Positions 13,401 to 27,503 of a stretch of DNA of 45,727 nt are shown in pieces. The notes below the pieces were generated by a model, which saw nothing but the letters and a program-made list of their open reading frames with translations, did not search any database and was not told the DNA's origin. Both the position numbers and the translations under genes were made by a program. The stretch spans positions 276,435-322,161 of the forward strand of contig WELA01012745.1 in NCBI GenBank assembly GCA_009602735.1. Reading direction: 5' to 3'. Every line of letters begins with the position of its first letter. Position 1 is the stretch's first letter. Source of the DNA: Mesotaenium endlicherianum (lineage: Eukaryota > Streptophyta > Zygnematophyceae > Zygnematales > Mesotaeniaceae).

Positions 13401-16400
13401 GCCTGCATGCCGCTCGTGACGCCCTCTCTCCCGCCGACACCTGTCACCTTATCCCCCTCCTCTCAGAAGGGGATGACAACGAGCAGCTGCAGCTGCCGGG
13501 GACCAAGCTTCTTGGAAGAAACAAGCAAGCGCCCAAGAGGGGGCTGCTCTCGTGGGGCGGGCTGCTGAGATGGGAGAGCGCGCGCGCGCTCTGGCTGCAG
13601 CTGCTGCCCCTGCTGGACCACGACAGTGTGAAAAGGGATCAGGGTCTTCTGGTTAAGCTGACTTTCCTGGTGGTGGGGGCGGCAGCGGGAAAACGTCAGA
13701 AGGCCCGCGATTTGAGGAGGGTGAGATTGCACCTCAAATTTCAACCCCATTTTATCTCTCTTTGTCGTTAATTTAAGATTGAAATAAGTATACATAGAAA
13801 AAACAACGCACGCAAAATGAGGGCTTACACTGGTTGGGCTTTCTGGCACCTGGCAAGTATTTTCCACGCGTCACTGCGCTCATGATGTATTCATATGTGA
13901 GCAAGTATACTACAATTTAATATCTGTGATGTGTGTTTAGTACGTAGAGATAGTTAGGCTAGTGGGGAAGTATATTTTCTCATAGCTATGGCAAGTAATC
14001 TTTATTGTAGTTGTACCAAATTGATGCAAGCACCTTTCTGCAGGGCCACCTGCTCAGCTCCAGCCTCACCCAGAAGCGCGACGAAAGTGTGTGCTTGGGT
14101 TTCCAAGTAGGTCTACTTGGAGTACCAGCTTCACTACTTTGGTTAATATGTATCTTCACATTTATGTACCACCTGGCAGCGGCTGGAGGAGGCCGACGTG
14201 GCGGAGGCGCTCGAGAGCGCCCTGCTGTCAACGTCGCGCTCGCCGGCTGACTTTGCGCCGCATCAGCAGCTTCTCTGGCTGGCGGACGCTGACTCACTCA
14301 ACAGCGCCGCAGGTCATTATTTCGCCACCTGGCCCCCCTCTGCGTTTGTATGTCTCTGTCTGCTGAAGCATTTACTAAGGCTGCTTGATGAGCAAGACAT
14401 GGTTGATTTTAAATTTCTCTTCGTAAACGTTTCTCAACAGGCTCAGCTGGGTGCGTCATGAATCAGAGAGGCGCGCACCTGGGCGTGTGTCATATATCAG
14501 AGGGACCCGAGTGGACACGTCATCAGTCAGCGAGCTTGACTCGCTGTATCAGTAATCAGCGTTAACCAGCCTGCCTGGAGATGCCAAGAGTCAGAGTGTG
14601 TGTGCGTGTCTGTGTGTTCTTAAACATGTGTTGACATTGCACTGCGGACGTTGCTCGTTGCTTCCATCTGCGTGCACACATGTATAAACACATGCACGGA
14701 CGACTGCTGAAACATTGACACCTTGACTTTTCTATATTCTACGCTATGGGTCGGGTTTCAGACCTGCCCCTAGACCTGCAAGGGCTTCTGCCGTGCCTGC
14801 TGCACGACATGTGGCACCGCTGGCATGCTGCCACCTGGCACTCTACCACGGGCCCGTTCCCTGCGGCCCTGACCGACAAACCTAGGAGGAAGACCGGAGA
14901 AGACGGAGCAGCCCTAGCTGGCGCGCAGGCTGCCACCTGGCAAGCTATGGGAGGGCCAGCTAGGATGCTGCACGCATCAAGGACCACTTTATGCGCCGCC
15001 CTCACGTGAGCATCCTTCCCTCCAAAAATGGAACATGCAGAACATGTGAGGCTTATGCGCAAAGAAATTTGTGTGGGTCTACAAATTTTGGCCTTTATAA
15101 GTTTATTTTTTTCTGTGTTTACCTCATAGCCTCTACAGGATATGATGTAGCAAGGAGTTACGGTGCAGTATTGATGGTGTGATATTGCGGGCTTGCGAGG
15201 ACTTTTTTGACGCCCATGCGTTGCGGGCAGATGTGAGCAACAAATGACTGGCGGACGTCCTGTCAAACCGAAGAGCGTTAGTATTTGATTGTCACTTTTA
15301 AAATTTGCAGGCTCCTCAGGGTTAGGTCTTGGACATGGATGTCTTTGAGACAACTTATGTTTTGGGTTTGGGGTGTCGTAGCATTTGGGAGTTAGTTTGT
15401 AGATAGGAAAACGATCCCTTTTCTCGTTTTCAGTATGAATGGAGGTCTCTGATGATGTCTTCTTCAATGTCTCTTGCAGGGCGGGGCCAGGTGGCGCCGT
15501 CGGAGACCATGTACCCCGCAGCATGCAATTGCAGCTGGCTGCCCGCCATCTGTGGTCAGCCAGTTCCCGGGAAGCGGAAGATTCTGCATCTGCAGAATGG
15601 ACCAGCGCTTCCCTCTTGTTTCAGCAGGTGCGCATTCTGGCCCCGCTGTGGTCTTTTCACTTGTACATATACAGAGATGCTTACGTCTCAAGACTCTGAA
15701 CGCGTGTGCGCAAGTACGCACGTGCATGCGCGCGTGCGTGTATGTGTGTGTGTGTGAGTGTCTCCAGGTCTGCCTGTTGTTGTGCCCAGAAGCAATCCGT
15801 ATGCTGCACATCTCCTGGTGTCATTGTCTTTGCTCTAACCCTCCCCTCTCTTCTTCCTTTGGGGGCTTTTTAACGATTTTTAAACCCTGGTATTTTTTGC
15901 AACCCCTGGAAGTAAGCTTTGTTGTCCCCCTGCTCACGTCTCTGATCCCCTTTTCTCACCTGTTGAGTTGAGGTTTCAGATCGTGGAGGCCCACAGGAGT
16001 TCCTACGCTGCCGACAAGTGGCAGGCCATACAGGGCACCCTGCAAACGCTACACGCGCACGGCTGCCAGGTCAAACCCTAAACCCAAGCTTGAGATCGCC
16101 AGGGCAGACCATTCTCCCTCCGAAAGCTCAAACCCTAATCCAGAACATTCAGGCGTGCTTGATCAGCAACCCCCACTAGGCACCTCGGCTACAGTGCCCC
16201 GAGAGATGTTTTGGGACTGACGTGTTTGGCTTGAGTATCTATACGGCGTTAGCAAGTATAGCATAATGAAGTGGAGCGTCAATTTCACGCGTTTGTATAG
16301 ATGCATGCTTTTCTCATGTCAGCTACACTTCCAGCTGGTGCCCAAAGTCCTCTTCTGATATGCGTTGAATGCGGGGAGGCGCATGTGCGAGCATGCAAGA

Positions 16401-18850
16401 AGTGAGGGAGAATATAGGCACCAGATTCACTCTCTTGATGGGGACAAGATGCATGCCTGCTCTTGGTAGCCATGCGCTTTTGTTGCCTTGCTTCTTGTTT
16501 CTACTTTCAGGTGGTAGTTTTTCCTTCTCTGTTAGAATGTTTTGTGATGCTACTGGATGCTGACAGCAGTCCCAAAGTGCATGCTCTTACCTGAAACAAC
16601 AGGTGTCACGCTCTCAGGAGACGTCTCAGGAGTCGACCAATCGGCTGCTTAAAGGGCTGGGGACCACGGAGCATGCGCAGCTGGCAGCTCTCATTCCGCC
16701 ACTTGTCAAGCCCCTAGTTGAGGCCCTTTATAAGAGCACAAAGGCGTGCTCTTCTGACACCTGTAAGTGCATGCCTACGCCCGCCCCTGGCCTGCCTTCG
16801 ACTCTTACATTGCAGCAGTTGCATCTCCCCCCTCTTGTCAGGGATAACTGGATTGTGGAAGACATAAGCCAGCTGTTCCTTGTGTGAGCAGGAAAGTTAT
16901 TTCTTTTATTTTAATTTGTGTTTTTCTGGACTCTGGAGCACAAGAGTAAGTGCACCCATGCTCTCGGTTCGGAACTGCTGCACATTGTCACTTTGGTTTT
17001 CACGGTAGTGAAGGAGTGTTTCTATCAACTTTATGATTGAAGAGATTGCGTATGATTATAATACTGAGTGTTGTTTACACCCAAAGCTGCCTTGAAGGAT
17101 GTCGTCTCTCGTCACCCGGCAGAAACGTAAATCCCAACTCTTCTGACGAATTGCCATCGATACTTGGTGCTGCCTGTCCCTGTCGCAGCCGGCCAGCTGG
17201 CGAGGGGCAAAGCGTGGCTTCTCATTGGTGTGCTAAGGTTGCACCTGGTGTTGCCGTCCGATGGAGTCGATCCTGCGGCCAAGTACGCCCTCAAGCAGCA
17301 CCACCTGGCGGATAAGATGTCAAGGATACTGCTGGAAATCCAGGTGCTGTGGCAGACCCCTTGCCTTGCCGTTTGAAGTTGGAGTTTGTGCTGTCTTTCT
17401 TCCGCCCATGCACGTGTTGTTGCTCTTTTTCGCACACACACACGCCTGAACTCACACCATGCATGGGTGTACGCGTCCACACATACGGAGAAGAAAAGTA
17501 TATAAGTATACACATATATGTAGCATTTGGATATATATATTTGTTGATGTATGTCATATATATGTGTATAAGTAGATCAGTACAATATGAAATGTGAAAA
17601 ACATGAACTACGTGTATTATTAATTCTCTATAAGTTAATGTACGTCTTATTTTTCAGACAACATTGCACAAATTTAAGCCTGCGGGTGCTTGAATCTGCG
17701 TGCTTGCTGGCAAGCAGGTGAGACGCAGAGTGGAGGAGCTGGCGACAGGTGCCCACTCCACGTCCGAGATCGACTCGCTGGAGCGCCAGGTGGCAAGCCT
17801 GCGCGCCGAGATCGAGCGGCTCTCTGCCAAAGTGAGAGAGCCCTCTGTCGCTCACCCCCCTCATCCCCCCCCCCTTCTTTCCTCTGCTACCTTTTCCCTG
17901 CCTCATTGCTTCGCGTTCGCATGTGCTCTATGTGGATCATTGCCGGATTTGTTCTTGTAGTAATAAACTCTCCTACTTCTTGATTGAGATAGAACCTGTA
18001 TGCAACGTTTGAATGTGATTCACACGAGAGAGACACCTGACTATCTAATTGACCTCTGCTCTGTGCCTTGTCCCCGCCCTAGCCCTGGTCATTAAACCCG
18101 AGTCCAATACCCCCATCTCCAACCTGCCCTGCATGATATAATGAAACCCTATTATCGCTCTTCACTCCACAGTGCGCATGTAACCTAACCACTGATCCTC
18201 ACCCGGGCCCTAAAGACTCAGTTTTCTCTTTACAACTGTGACTCTTCCCTACGCCTATCCTTTGTCCCCCTGCCTCGACTTGACCCTGGTACAAATTCTG
18301 CTCTGATGACCTTGACGTTGAACCCTACACGCATAGCCCCTATCCTATGATCTAAAACCCCTGCAAGTGTAAATTCCTTGTTGTTGACAGGAGCCCTGCT
18401 CTGAGGCTCTCGACGTGAAACCTTGCACGCATGGACCTTACCCTAGCCAAACCCGAAATCCGGAATTCTAACACTGAATCTGAAACTCAAACCCTAAACT
18501 CAAGCTCTAAGCCACTCAATCGCGTGTGCGCTGCAGATCGTGCCACGGCCGAGCCCCCCGCAATTCCACGCCCTCTTTGAGGAGGTCTCGCGCTTCCTGG
18601 CCGCCACCGCCAGCGTCAATCGCGTGCTGGCCCTGGCGGAGCAGGTGTCGCACTCGCAGGGTGCCACCTGGCAAGAGGTCCTGCAGCAGGCTCTCTCCTG
18701 GCAGGTGCAGGGCTCTTGTCTTGTGTGCTCGCTTTCCTCTTTCTCTCCAATCTCCCTCCCCCTCCCACTGCGATTTATTTGCACTCCTCTTTCCTCTCCT
18801 CCACCCCCTCCGGTGCATTATTACGTGTTATCAGAGATCATGGAGCGGCG

Positions 18851-18900
<50 letters not shown>

Positions 18901-19259
18901 NNNNNNNNNNNNNNNNNNNNNNNNNNNNNNNNNNNNNNNNNNNNNNNNNNNNNNNNNNNNNNNNNNNNNNNNNNNNNNNNNNNNNNNNNNNNNNNNNNNN
19001 NNNNNNNNNNNNNNNNNNNNNNNNNNNNNNNNNNNNNNNNNNNNNNNNNNNNNNNNNNNNNNNNNNNNNNNNNNNNNNNNNNNNNNNNNNNNNNNNNNNN
19101 NNNNNNNNNNNNNNNNNNNNNNNNNNNNNNNNNNNNNNNNNNNNNNNNNNNNNNNNNNNNNNNNNNNNNNNNNNNNNNNNNNNNNNNNNNNNNNNNNNNN
19201 NNNNNNNNNNNNNNNNNNNNNNNNNNNNNNNNNNNNNNNNNNNNNNNNNNNNNNNNNNN

Positions 19260-19341
<82 letters not shown>

Positions 19342-22300
19342 CTTTGGGGTGTAGCGTGCAACCCCCCACAGCGGCTTAGGTTGAGTACAGAGTGGGAGTG
19401 CAGGGGCTGCCTGTCTAATCTGTGTCTTTCTGTCAAACATCATGCTGCTCAGATAATAAGAACCTCTGGATCTGCGTTAAGCAAGAAGTAGCGTTTCGGG
19501 GCCTAGTCCAAGTTAATAGATGCACAAAGTACTGCAGGCGTTACGAAATAAAGAATCAGCGCTTTTTGCTGGTTGAAATGAAGTCACTATATGATACAAG
19601 AGAAACAACGTGCACTTTTTGCAAATCGTTGCAAAGGGTATCTGTGAAGAGCCAATTGCTTGGCCTCATTTGTGCTCGTGCTCTTGCAGGCCCTGCGCAA
19701 CGGCCCCTATATCACAACCCTTCTCTTCATCGCTTTCTCAGCAGTCAAGTTTGAAGGCCGGATTCGAAGTTCTATGCTAACTTGTTTCAAATTCTTTCCT
19801 ACATTTTTGGGGCGCAGGATCTGCTGGTGCACTTCGCCGAGAGGCTGAGTCAGCAGTACCCGCTGTACCACGATGTGGTGCAGCCCGTCCAGCTGGCGCT
19901 CTACGAGGTGGCGTACGGCGCCAGGATGATGACAGCTGGCAGGGTCATGGCTGACCGGGAATCTTGGGCTGCCCCTCTGCACGTGAGTACCCCCAAGGCC
20001 TCCCTCGCATTTCTCCCATTTCTCCTCCTGTTTCTCTTCCTCTATGTCCTCTTACACTTTTCCCTCTTGCACCTCTTTTCTTCCTCTTGCTCCTCTTTCT
20101 CCTCCTCCTGGACCTCTTCCTTCTTCTCCTCCTCCTCCTCCTCCTCCTCCTTGGGAAGCAGCTGCAGGCAGTGAGCATGGCCACTCCTTTTTGCGCTAGT
20201 TCGTTGCATGTACAACCCTTACCCTCAAGTATTTGCAAAAAGTTATTTCTGCAATTCATTTCTGATACATCTCCATATATGCTTAACACCCGATACTTGC
20301 CTCTGCAGGGCCTACTGTCAACGCTGATGGAGTATCCGCGCATGCCACCTGTCGCCGCTTGTGTCTGGGATCACTCGAGCGCCCTTGCCATGCCACCCGG
20401 CACCGCCGCTTCCATGGTGGACAGCAGTGTGCACCAGGCGCTGGTGGCGCTGCCCAGAATGGTGTCACCTGGCGGCGGCGGTGGCAGCAGCCACGACGAA
20501 GTGACAGCTGTCACGGACATGAAGGTGGCCGTACTCCGCGTGGCGCTGCAGCGCGTCAGCGCCGAAATTGGCCAGTCGCGGATTGCCAGCTGTGCAACGC
20601 TCGACGTAAGCCCCTGTCCCGCTTCCATGTGTCACCTGTTACGCCTTGCTTCTCAGGTTATCGTACTCTGACCCCACGTGCACCGCGCGCAGGGTGAGGG
20701 GTTTTAATGTACCTGCTTGTTTCCGCGCTCAGTTGGGTTTCTACTTACGCCTCACGTGCTCAATTGCGGGCGCTGCTGACTATGTGGTTCTCTACTTACT
20801 GACCGTGCTCTTCTTGTCACGGGTTAGAGTAAATTTTAAATCCCTTTCTTGTGGTATGGGGTGGGCATGAATCCTCCAGAAGGCATTCAGGTTGCAGTCA
20901 GTATCTGGCCTTTGGAATGTTGGAGGAGAAGGCAACACTCTTTCTCGAGGCTTAACGTTTTGGTGAACTGTGGAACTAATGTGCAGTGATCACCTATGAT
21001 GCACTTACGGATGCATGTGTCTATCCAAGTCATATTCTTAAGTTCCTCCATATCTGTATCCGTGTGTACGTGTGTATGTCGGTGTGTGCGTGTGCGCGCG
21101 CGTGTTTGTGCGTACGAACACGCGTGCGCTCGCCTTCCTTCCCTCCGAAACCTCGACGGTGCGCAGGTGCTGGACAGCGTGCTGGGCGCCCTGGTGGCGC
21201 TCTGGAGTGCGATGCGTGAGCGCCAGCTGGCGGCAGAGCGCGAGCGCGAGGCCCTGTTCCGGCACAAGGTGCAGACACATGTCATCGAGGGAGAGGACGA
21301 GATGCACGAGGCGGACTACCAGGCGATGTTTCCCGACCACCACCGCGAGTTTGCGGATCTGGATGAGAAGGAGTTCGTGTCGGCGGAGGAGGAGGATGTG
21401 CGTGTTTTGCGCCTCTCCCTTGCTTCTCCCCCCCCCTCCCCCCCCCCTCTACGCCCTCTCCCGGCCTTCTTTTCCACAACCCCGTGCCCCTGCCACTGCC
21501 ACTCTGTGTGCTTATTTGAGAGTATGACACTTGCGGAGAGTATATTGGTGTGACCCTATATGCTGTATGTATGGGATGATGCTAACGTACAATGCTACTG
21601 TCCCTGTGCTCATCGTCTATTGGATTACCTCTGTGTTCTCATTATATACTACATGTCCCTCAGGCTGGACAGTTGACAGTAGCTGTTCAGGTTTTTCTCT
21701 GATTGTAGTTCTCTGATCACTGACTTGGAAGATTGCCTACTAGTCTTGACCACCTTCCATGTCACACGGAATGGCTGCATGAATTCGTTTTTTTTTTTTG
21801 CGTTTCCTTGCAAATATATTGTGTTCTTTTCTTTTCTTTTCTTTTCTTAAGCGTGCATGCTTTCATGTAGACAAGGATTTATTTGCACTCATGTAAAAGT
21901 TTACAGCTATTGATGTCTATTGGTACTTCATGACTTATATTCCTCTCGATGTATCTTGTTTTCAGAACCCAAGGATATACTTTAGCATATCGGAGGTGCT
22001 TTTCAATGTTCCCGAGTATCTTACATGGAGAAAATATGGTGTAATGTGTCATGTCTTATGGGCAGGCGAGGGCAAAGGCGGCAGAGGAGGAAGAGGCTGC
22101 TCGGCTGGAAGCTGAGTCAGCAGAGGCCTCTGAAGTGCCAGATGTCACCTCCTCACGGGCCTGGAACTTACTTCAAAAGGAGCTCCTCCGGGAGGTCGTG
22201 CAAGTCCACTGCCAGCTGTCAGCCCGGCAGGTACGCCACGTGTTAGCTGCATCTCGGCTCTGCCAGCTGTTAACCTGTCAGGTAGCGCGCCGTGTGTCTG

Positions 22301-25300
22301 CTGTATCTTGGCTGCGCTGGATGTTTCACGTGTGCCGTTGACTTGTCTGCCGCATGCATTCTTGTCTCTTCCCATTATTGCTATTTATAAATTGAAGTGT
22401 TTTGAGCGAGCTTGTATGTATACACGTACATGTACACGTCTGTGTGTTTAGACATACGAGCATGTATACATGCGTATAAATATGTATTCATAAATGTATG
22501 TGCATGCTCAATGGAGTGGACCTACATTAACTAAAAAGAATGCTATCAGTCATAATGATAAAGTTGCCGACATGCAAGGGTGATATGTGCACGTATATAG
22601 TTTTGTACATATGCTCATTATGTATGGATGCGTATATAACAGTGTGTTGAGGAATGCACGCTTTAGACTACTGCAGATTATTACTTGTGTATAGTATAGT
22701 ACATGACATGTACACGTACACAATCTGTGTGCACTGCAGGTGGTGCTCAAGGGGCACAACGGGCCGCTGACATCATTCGTGACATCGTACGACGCGGGGA
22801 CTTCACTTCTTAAAGGCACACACAGATGCTTCCCCCCTCCCCTCGCTCGATCACGGGCACTGCCGCTTTGAACATTTCTCTGTACTCTTTTGGTGCTCAC
22901 TTCTTATGCAAGTACACTGATGAGCACATTCATATATATGCATGTTTGTATAAGGTTTTTCATGTTCTTTATTGTGTGTAAATGTCATACATGTACATGT
23001 TGTTTGTATATATTTTTTACATGTCTCGCATTTTTCCAGGTTTTTAGAAGGTGCTGCTCTGGCTCCCTAGTGTGAACCAGATAGTTACTGATCTAACCTT
23101 TTCTCCGCGCTTGCGCGCTCTTTGCTTCTCCTTTGGTTTTGAGCAGCGCTGGAGGGCGTGGCGCCGTCAGATGTGGACGATCGCACGGCAGAGGGGCACC
23201 TGATGCGCGTGTGCGTGCAGCACCAGCTCATCAACAACGTCGCTTCCGCCACGCCCTCCGCCGCCGGGAAAATGAATGCCAGCTTCGACATCTACAAGGT
23301 GTGCAACACCGATTGCTACTCACCTATTGTGGTTCTTGATTTCAGCTTGCTAGCTGCTGTTAGAGACTTCTAGTCTCTGGGGAAGGGACGACTCAATGGG
23401 GTGTAGGGAGGGACTCTGAGGGGAGAGAGTCTTTCAAAATTGTAGTTGTTGTTTCTGTGGTTACTCCTACCAATGCTTAAACATTACGTTCCTTGTGTGT
23501 GGAAGAGCACTGCATCATTGTGTTGGCAACCGCCTACGGTGAAAAAAGAAAGAGTGAAGGTGAACCTGACTTGGCTTGTAGTTACGGTGATGATAATCCA
23601 AGAACTCTGTGTATAAAATCTAAGGGAGCTCACACTAAACCATTTGATGCAACGCGACGAAAGTCAAAGTTGTCCTTATTTTCGCTGCCCCCCCTTCTCT
23701 CCACCTTCCTTGCGCAGGACCCCAAACCCGCTGAGCTGGCGGTGATGCTGCCGCCCATGTCAGCGCTGCTGACTAGGATTGGGGTGCTGCTGGAAGAGTG
23801 GCCGGACCACCCGGTTCTGCTATCGCTCGTCAACATCGCGCGTCGCGTGCTGTCGCTGCCTGCCGCGTCGACACCTGTCGTCAAGGCGCTGGTGGGAGTG
23901 GAGCTGCTTCTGGAGAAGGCGCAGGTGTGGGAGGAGAACGCCGCCCGCCATGTGTCAATTGCAGGTGAGGCCACAGGGGCGGAGGGCAGCTGAGTTGGTT
24001 GTTACCAGAGGTTCCGCCCACCATGCGCTACTGCCGTCACTACTTACATCCGGCAATTCCTGCTGCATCCATCGCTTCCATCTCACCCTTCTTTGATCTT
24101 GCGCTGCTTTGCCCACTCAGGGGAGCTGGATGGACTGGCCCGACTCGTGACGAGGTGGCGCAAGCTGGAGCTTGCCAGCTGGCCCGGCCTCCTGCAGTCC
24201 ACATGGCGCACGCACATTCAGGGAGCCGAAGAGGTCAGCCCCCTGCCTCTCGGTCGCAGTCACCCGCATGGGGCGGCGCCCCCTGTCTGCTGTGCCGATC
24301 GCGTCCTTGATATTAGTAGATGATGTTTATCATTTTCAGCATCGGCAAGGATGTCCCCTTCCTCTGTTACTTTTACCACTTGGCACTGACGTGTCAGAAG
24401 AGCCAAAAGCCACCGCATCAACTCTCTCCGTTGTGTGAGGGTAATATCTTCTTGCATGCAATCAGTTCTCGCCCCCTGTGGCTGCCACCTGTACATGCAT
24501 GGGTCTCCTCCTTCCTCTTCACGTGTATGACGCTTGACCCGGCAGTCTTTGGTCGAGTTTTACCCAATTGCGGATCTCCCAGGCATGCTGCTTTTGGGGC
24601 GCGCGTGTGTACAGGGTTCAAGTTTCAGGGGGAAGGGTCATCCCTGTGCTGGGCAGGGTTGCGCGTGCTTTGAATCTGTGTGTGCAGTTGCGCCGCATGA
24701 ACTTGTTCCAGGGCCGCAGACACCAGCTGCAGATGACGTACACTCGTGTCATAAATCCAAATTGAGCCGGCGTGTACCCGAGGTGTGCGGGCTGTGCGGG
24801 GTGTGCGCGTGGGCAGATGTGGTACGTGCTGCACGGCCTCGTCTTCCGGCCCCTCAGCGAGAATGCGGACGCCGACATCGAAGCCACCACCTCGAGGTGC
24901 GCGCGGACTCCCTCTCTCTTAGGGCCACGTCTTTGACCTCACGTGAGAGTTGCATCATGCAAAAAGTGGAGGTAGCAGGAGATGTCCAAAAAGAGCGGAG
25001 CAGATAGAGAAGACCACCGCAGTTCGTTCGATGTGTTTCTTTTTCACGGGACAAGTGTGCGGGATGGGTCCGCTATCATTGCCTGCGCTTCCTGAACCCT
25101 GGGGGCGTTCCTTGCATGCAGGCGCCCTTACCCTCACCCCCTGCCTCTCTCTTTCTCTCTCTCTCTTGTCTGCAAGCCTTAAGGTACAGCTGGCAGCCTG
25201 GCAGCCCGTCGCTTGTAAGCTTCTTTTTTGCACACGCGCGCACACACATGCACACCTCACACGTCTCACACACCTACACGCACGCTGTCATTTGAACACA

Positions 25301-27461
25301 CACCAGATGCTGACCTGTGTTGACCTGGCAATGCCACCGTGGGTCGGGACTATTGCGTGCGCGCAGCCTGGAGGAGTTCGTGCAGGCGTCGACATGTGGA
25401 CAGTTCGGGCGCCGGCTTGACATGCTTGCAGCCTTCCACTGCCATCTGTCGCTTAGAGAGGCCACCGCCGTTACCAAGAGGTGCATATTTTCAGCGGCTG
25501 CTTCCCCGAGCTATGCTTTGAAAGGTTCCGGGCTCATGGGCGCCTTGTATGGGCTTCAGAAGGTTCTTGCCTGTGCTTCAAATGGTAGGTTGCAGGAATA
25601 TGTTCTCAGATTGATTAACAGAGGGCTGCTTCCAGAGGACAGACATATATATTGCGCATGCACGGGTGCGTGTGCGGGTGTGCGTGCGTGCCTGTGTGCA
25701 TGTATGTGCGCGTGTGTGTGCGTGTGCGTGCGCTGCTGCGCACATGACCTTGGAGAATTCGACTGCTCCTTTTTGGTGACGGTAACCTGAGGGAAGGGAT
25801 TGGTGTGCCCCGAGTGCGCAGCCCCGAGAGGAGGAAGCTGGCGGCGGTGCTGTTCAACATGCGCCGCTACTATCTGCAGTTTGCGCCAACGTGCGTCAAA
25901 CGCGCTCCACCTCTCAACTCCCCCCTCCCTGCCTGCTTCTTTCACCCCTGCCCGCCCCCCCCCCNCTGATACATGCAAGTCTGAACGCGCTCTATGACTA
26001 TGTGCCTGTGTGAACGTGTTCCAGCATACGTGCCCGTATACTGTATATACGTGCACTTTTTATGTTTAACACGAAACCCAGAATCAATCTGGTCGGGGGG
26101 GCGAGGAGGACGCAGCCGGGGAGGTGCATCAGCATGTGTACAGACTGTATGGCTGTATGACGTATCTCCTAACACAACACCCCGTGCATCAATGTGATCG
26201 CGGAAAGCGCGGGGGGAGCAAGCAGCGTCAAGTATCAGCATGTATGTTTTTTTTGTGTGTGACAATCGTAAGTGACTCCTACACGCTGGCATCGCATGTT
26301 TTGGTGGGCGGCGCGGGGGTGTAGCCGTGTGTAGCTTGTGAGTAGCAGTGTGTAGCCCTGCGTCAGCGTGTGTGCAAACTGAGAAATGCAAGGGTGCGAC
26401 TCCTAGCGCGCACCCCTAACAAGACGCACCCTGCGTCGATTCTGTCATGTCGGGCGGGGCGCGTGCGGAGCGAGCAGCGTGGAGGAGACGCTGCGGGCGG
26501 GGCAGGCGCCCATCGAGAAGGAGCTCCGCGAGTTTGTGCGGCTGGCCAAGTGGGAGGACCGCAACCACTACGCCATGGCCGCCTCCGCCGACAAGGCGCA
26601 CCGCAAGCTGCACAAGCTGTCGCGCAAGTTTGCCGTGAGTGTGCCTGCCGTCTGTCGCCTCTCTCGTCTCTCGTCTGTGCTCTGCTGATGTGTGGGGTAG
26701 TCAGGTGCTGCGAGCGGGTAAGTGCTGCTGTGTGGGGATGGGGATGTGTCGAAGTGGCGAGGGTTTTGTGAGAGGGAGGTAGCATGAGTTAATGGACTTC
26801 AAATTTGGATGAGAGTGACTGTGCGTTTCTATATATATATATCTATACATATCTATCTATCTATATATATGTGTGTGTGTGTATAGAACACAATATAGCG
26901 GATGCATTTGAAGGTGTACCTACGGCTGTTGCGGGAGGCTGCCGTAGTGCATCAGGTGGCGGGATGCATGCTGCAACTGTGATGGCTTTCAAAGGACAGC
27001 ATATTGATGCCGACTGTTCATACTGACGTGTTACACCTACATGTATATGTGTATGTACATAGAAAGATATGTGATGATAAGACAAAACATTTCTACATGC
27101 CTAAGTGGCTTTCTGGCCTCTCCTTCTGCCACCTGTCCAAGCAGGAGATCCTGAAGCAACCAATTATGCCAGTGCTGACGAGGCACGCTGCTCAGATGGG
27201 CTCCTCAGAGCTTTCTGAGCTGCGCCAGGTGGCGGCTTCAGCAAGCCCGCTCCAAGATCTGACGAACCAGCTGCCAGGAGCCCTCCCTCCTGCGAGCAAG
27301 GGAGCAGCTGGCAAGCGGGCGAGCAGGACATGGAGGAGACGACAGGTGGCGGACGTGCCAAGTGGCAACACGTAAGTGGTTTGAGGAAAATCGCTTTTGC
27401 ATCTTACGGTACAAGCCAAGGGATGTTGTCTTTGTCTTAGTGTAAGGTATATATGTATATG

Positions 27462-27503
<42 letters not shown>

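Noticed and set aside
18526..19491. Open frames encoding Ser-Leu or Arg-Glu dipeptide repeats across the first gap
   Set aside because: They are a translation of the (CT)n microsatellite and Ns inside intron 26.
19690..19800. Possible cassette exon after the acceptor ttgcag at 19689
   Set aside because: No GT donor in phase, and exons 26 and 27 already join with the expected homologous spacing.
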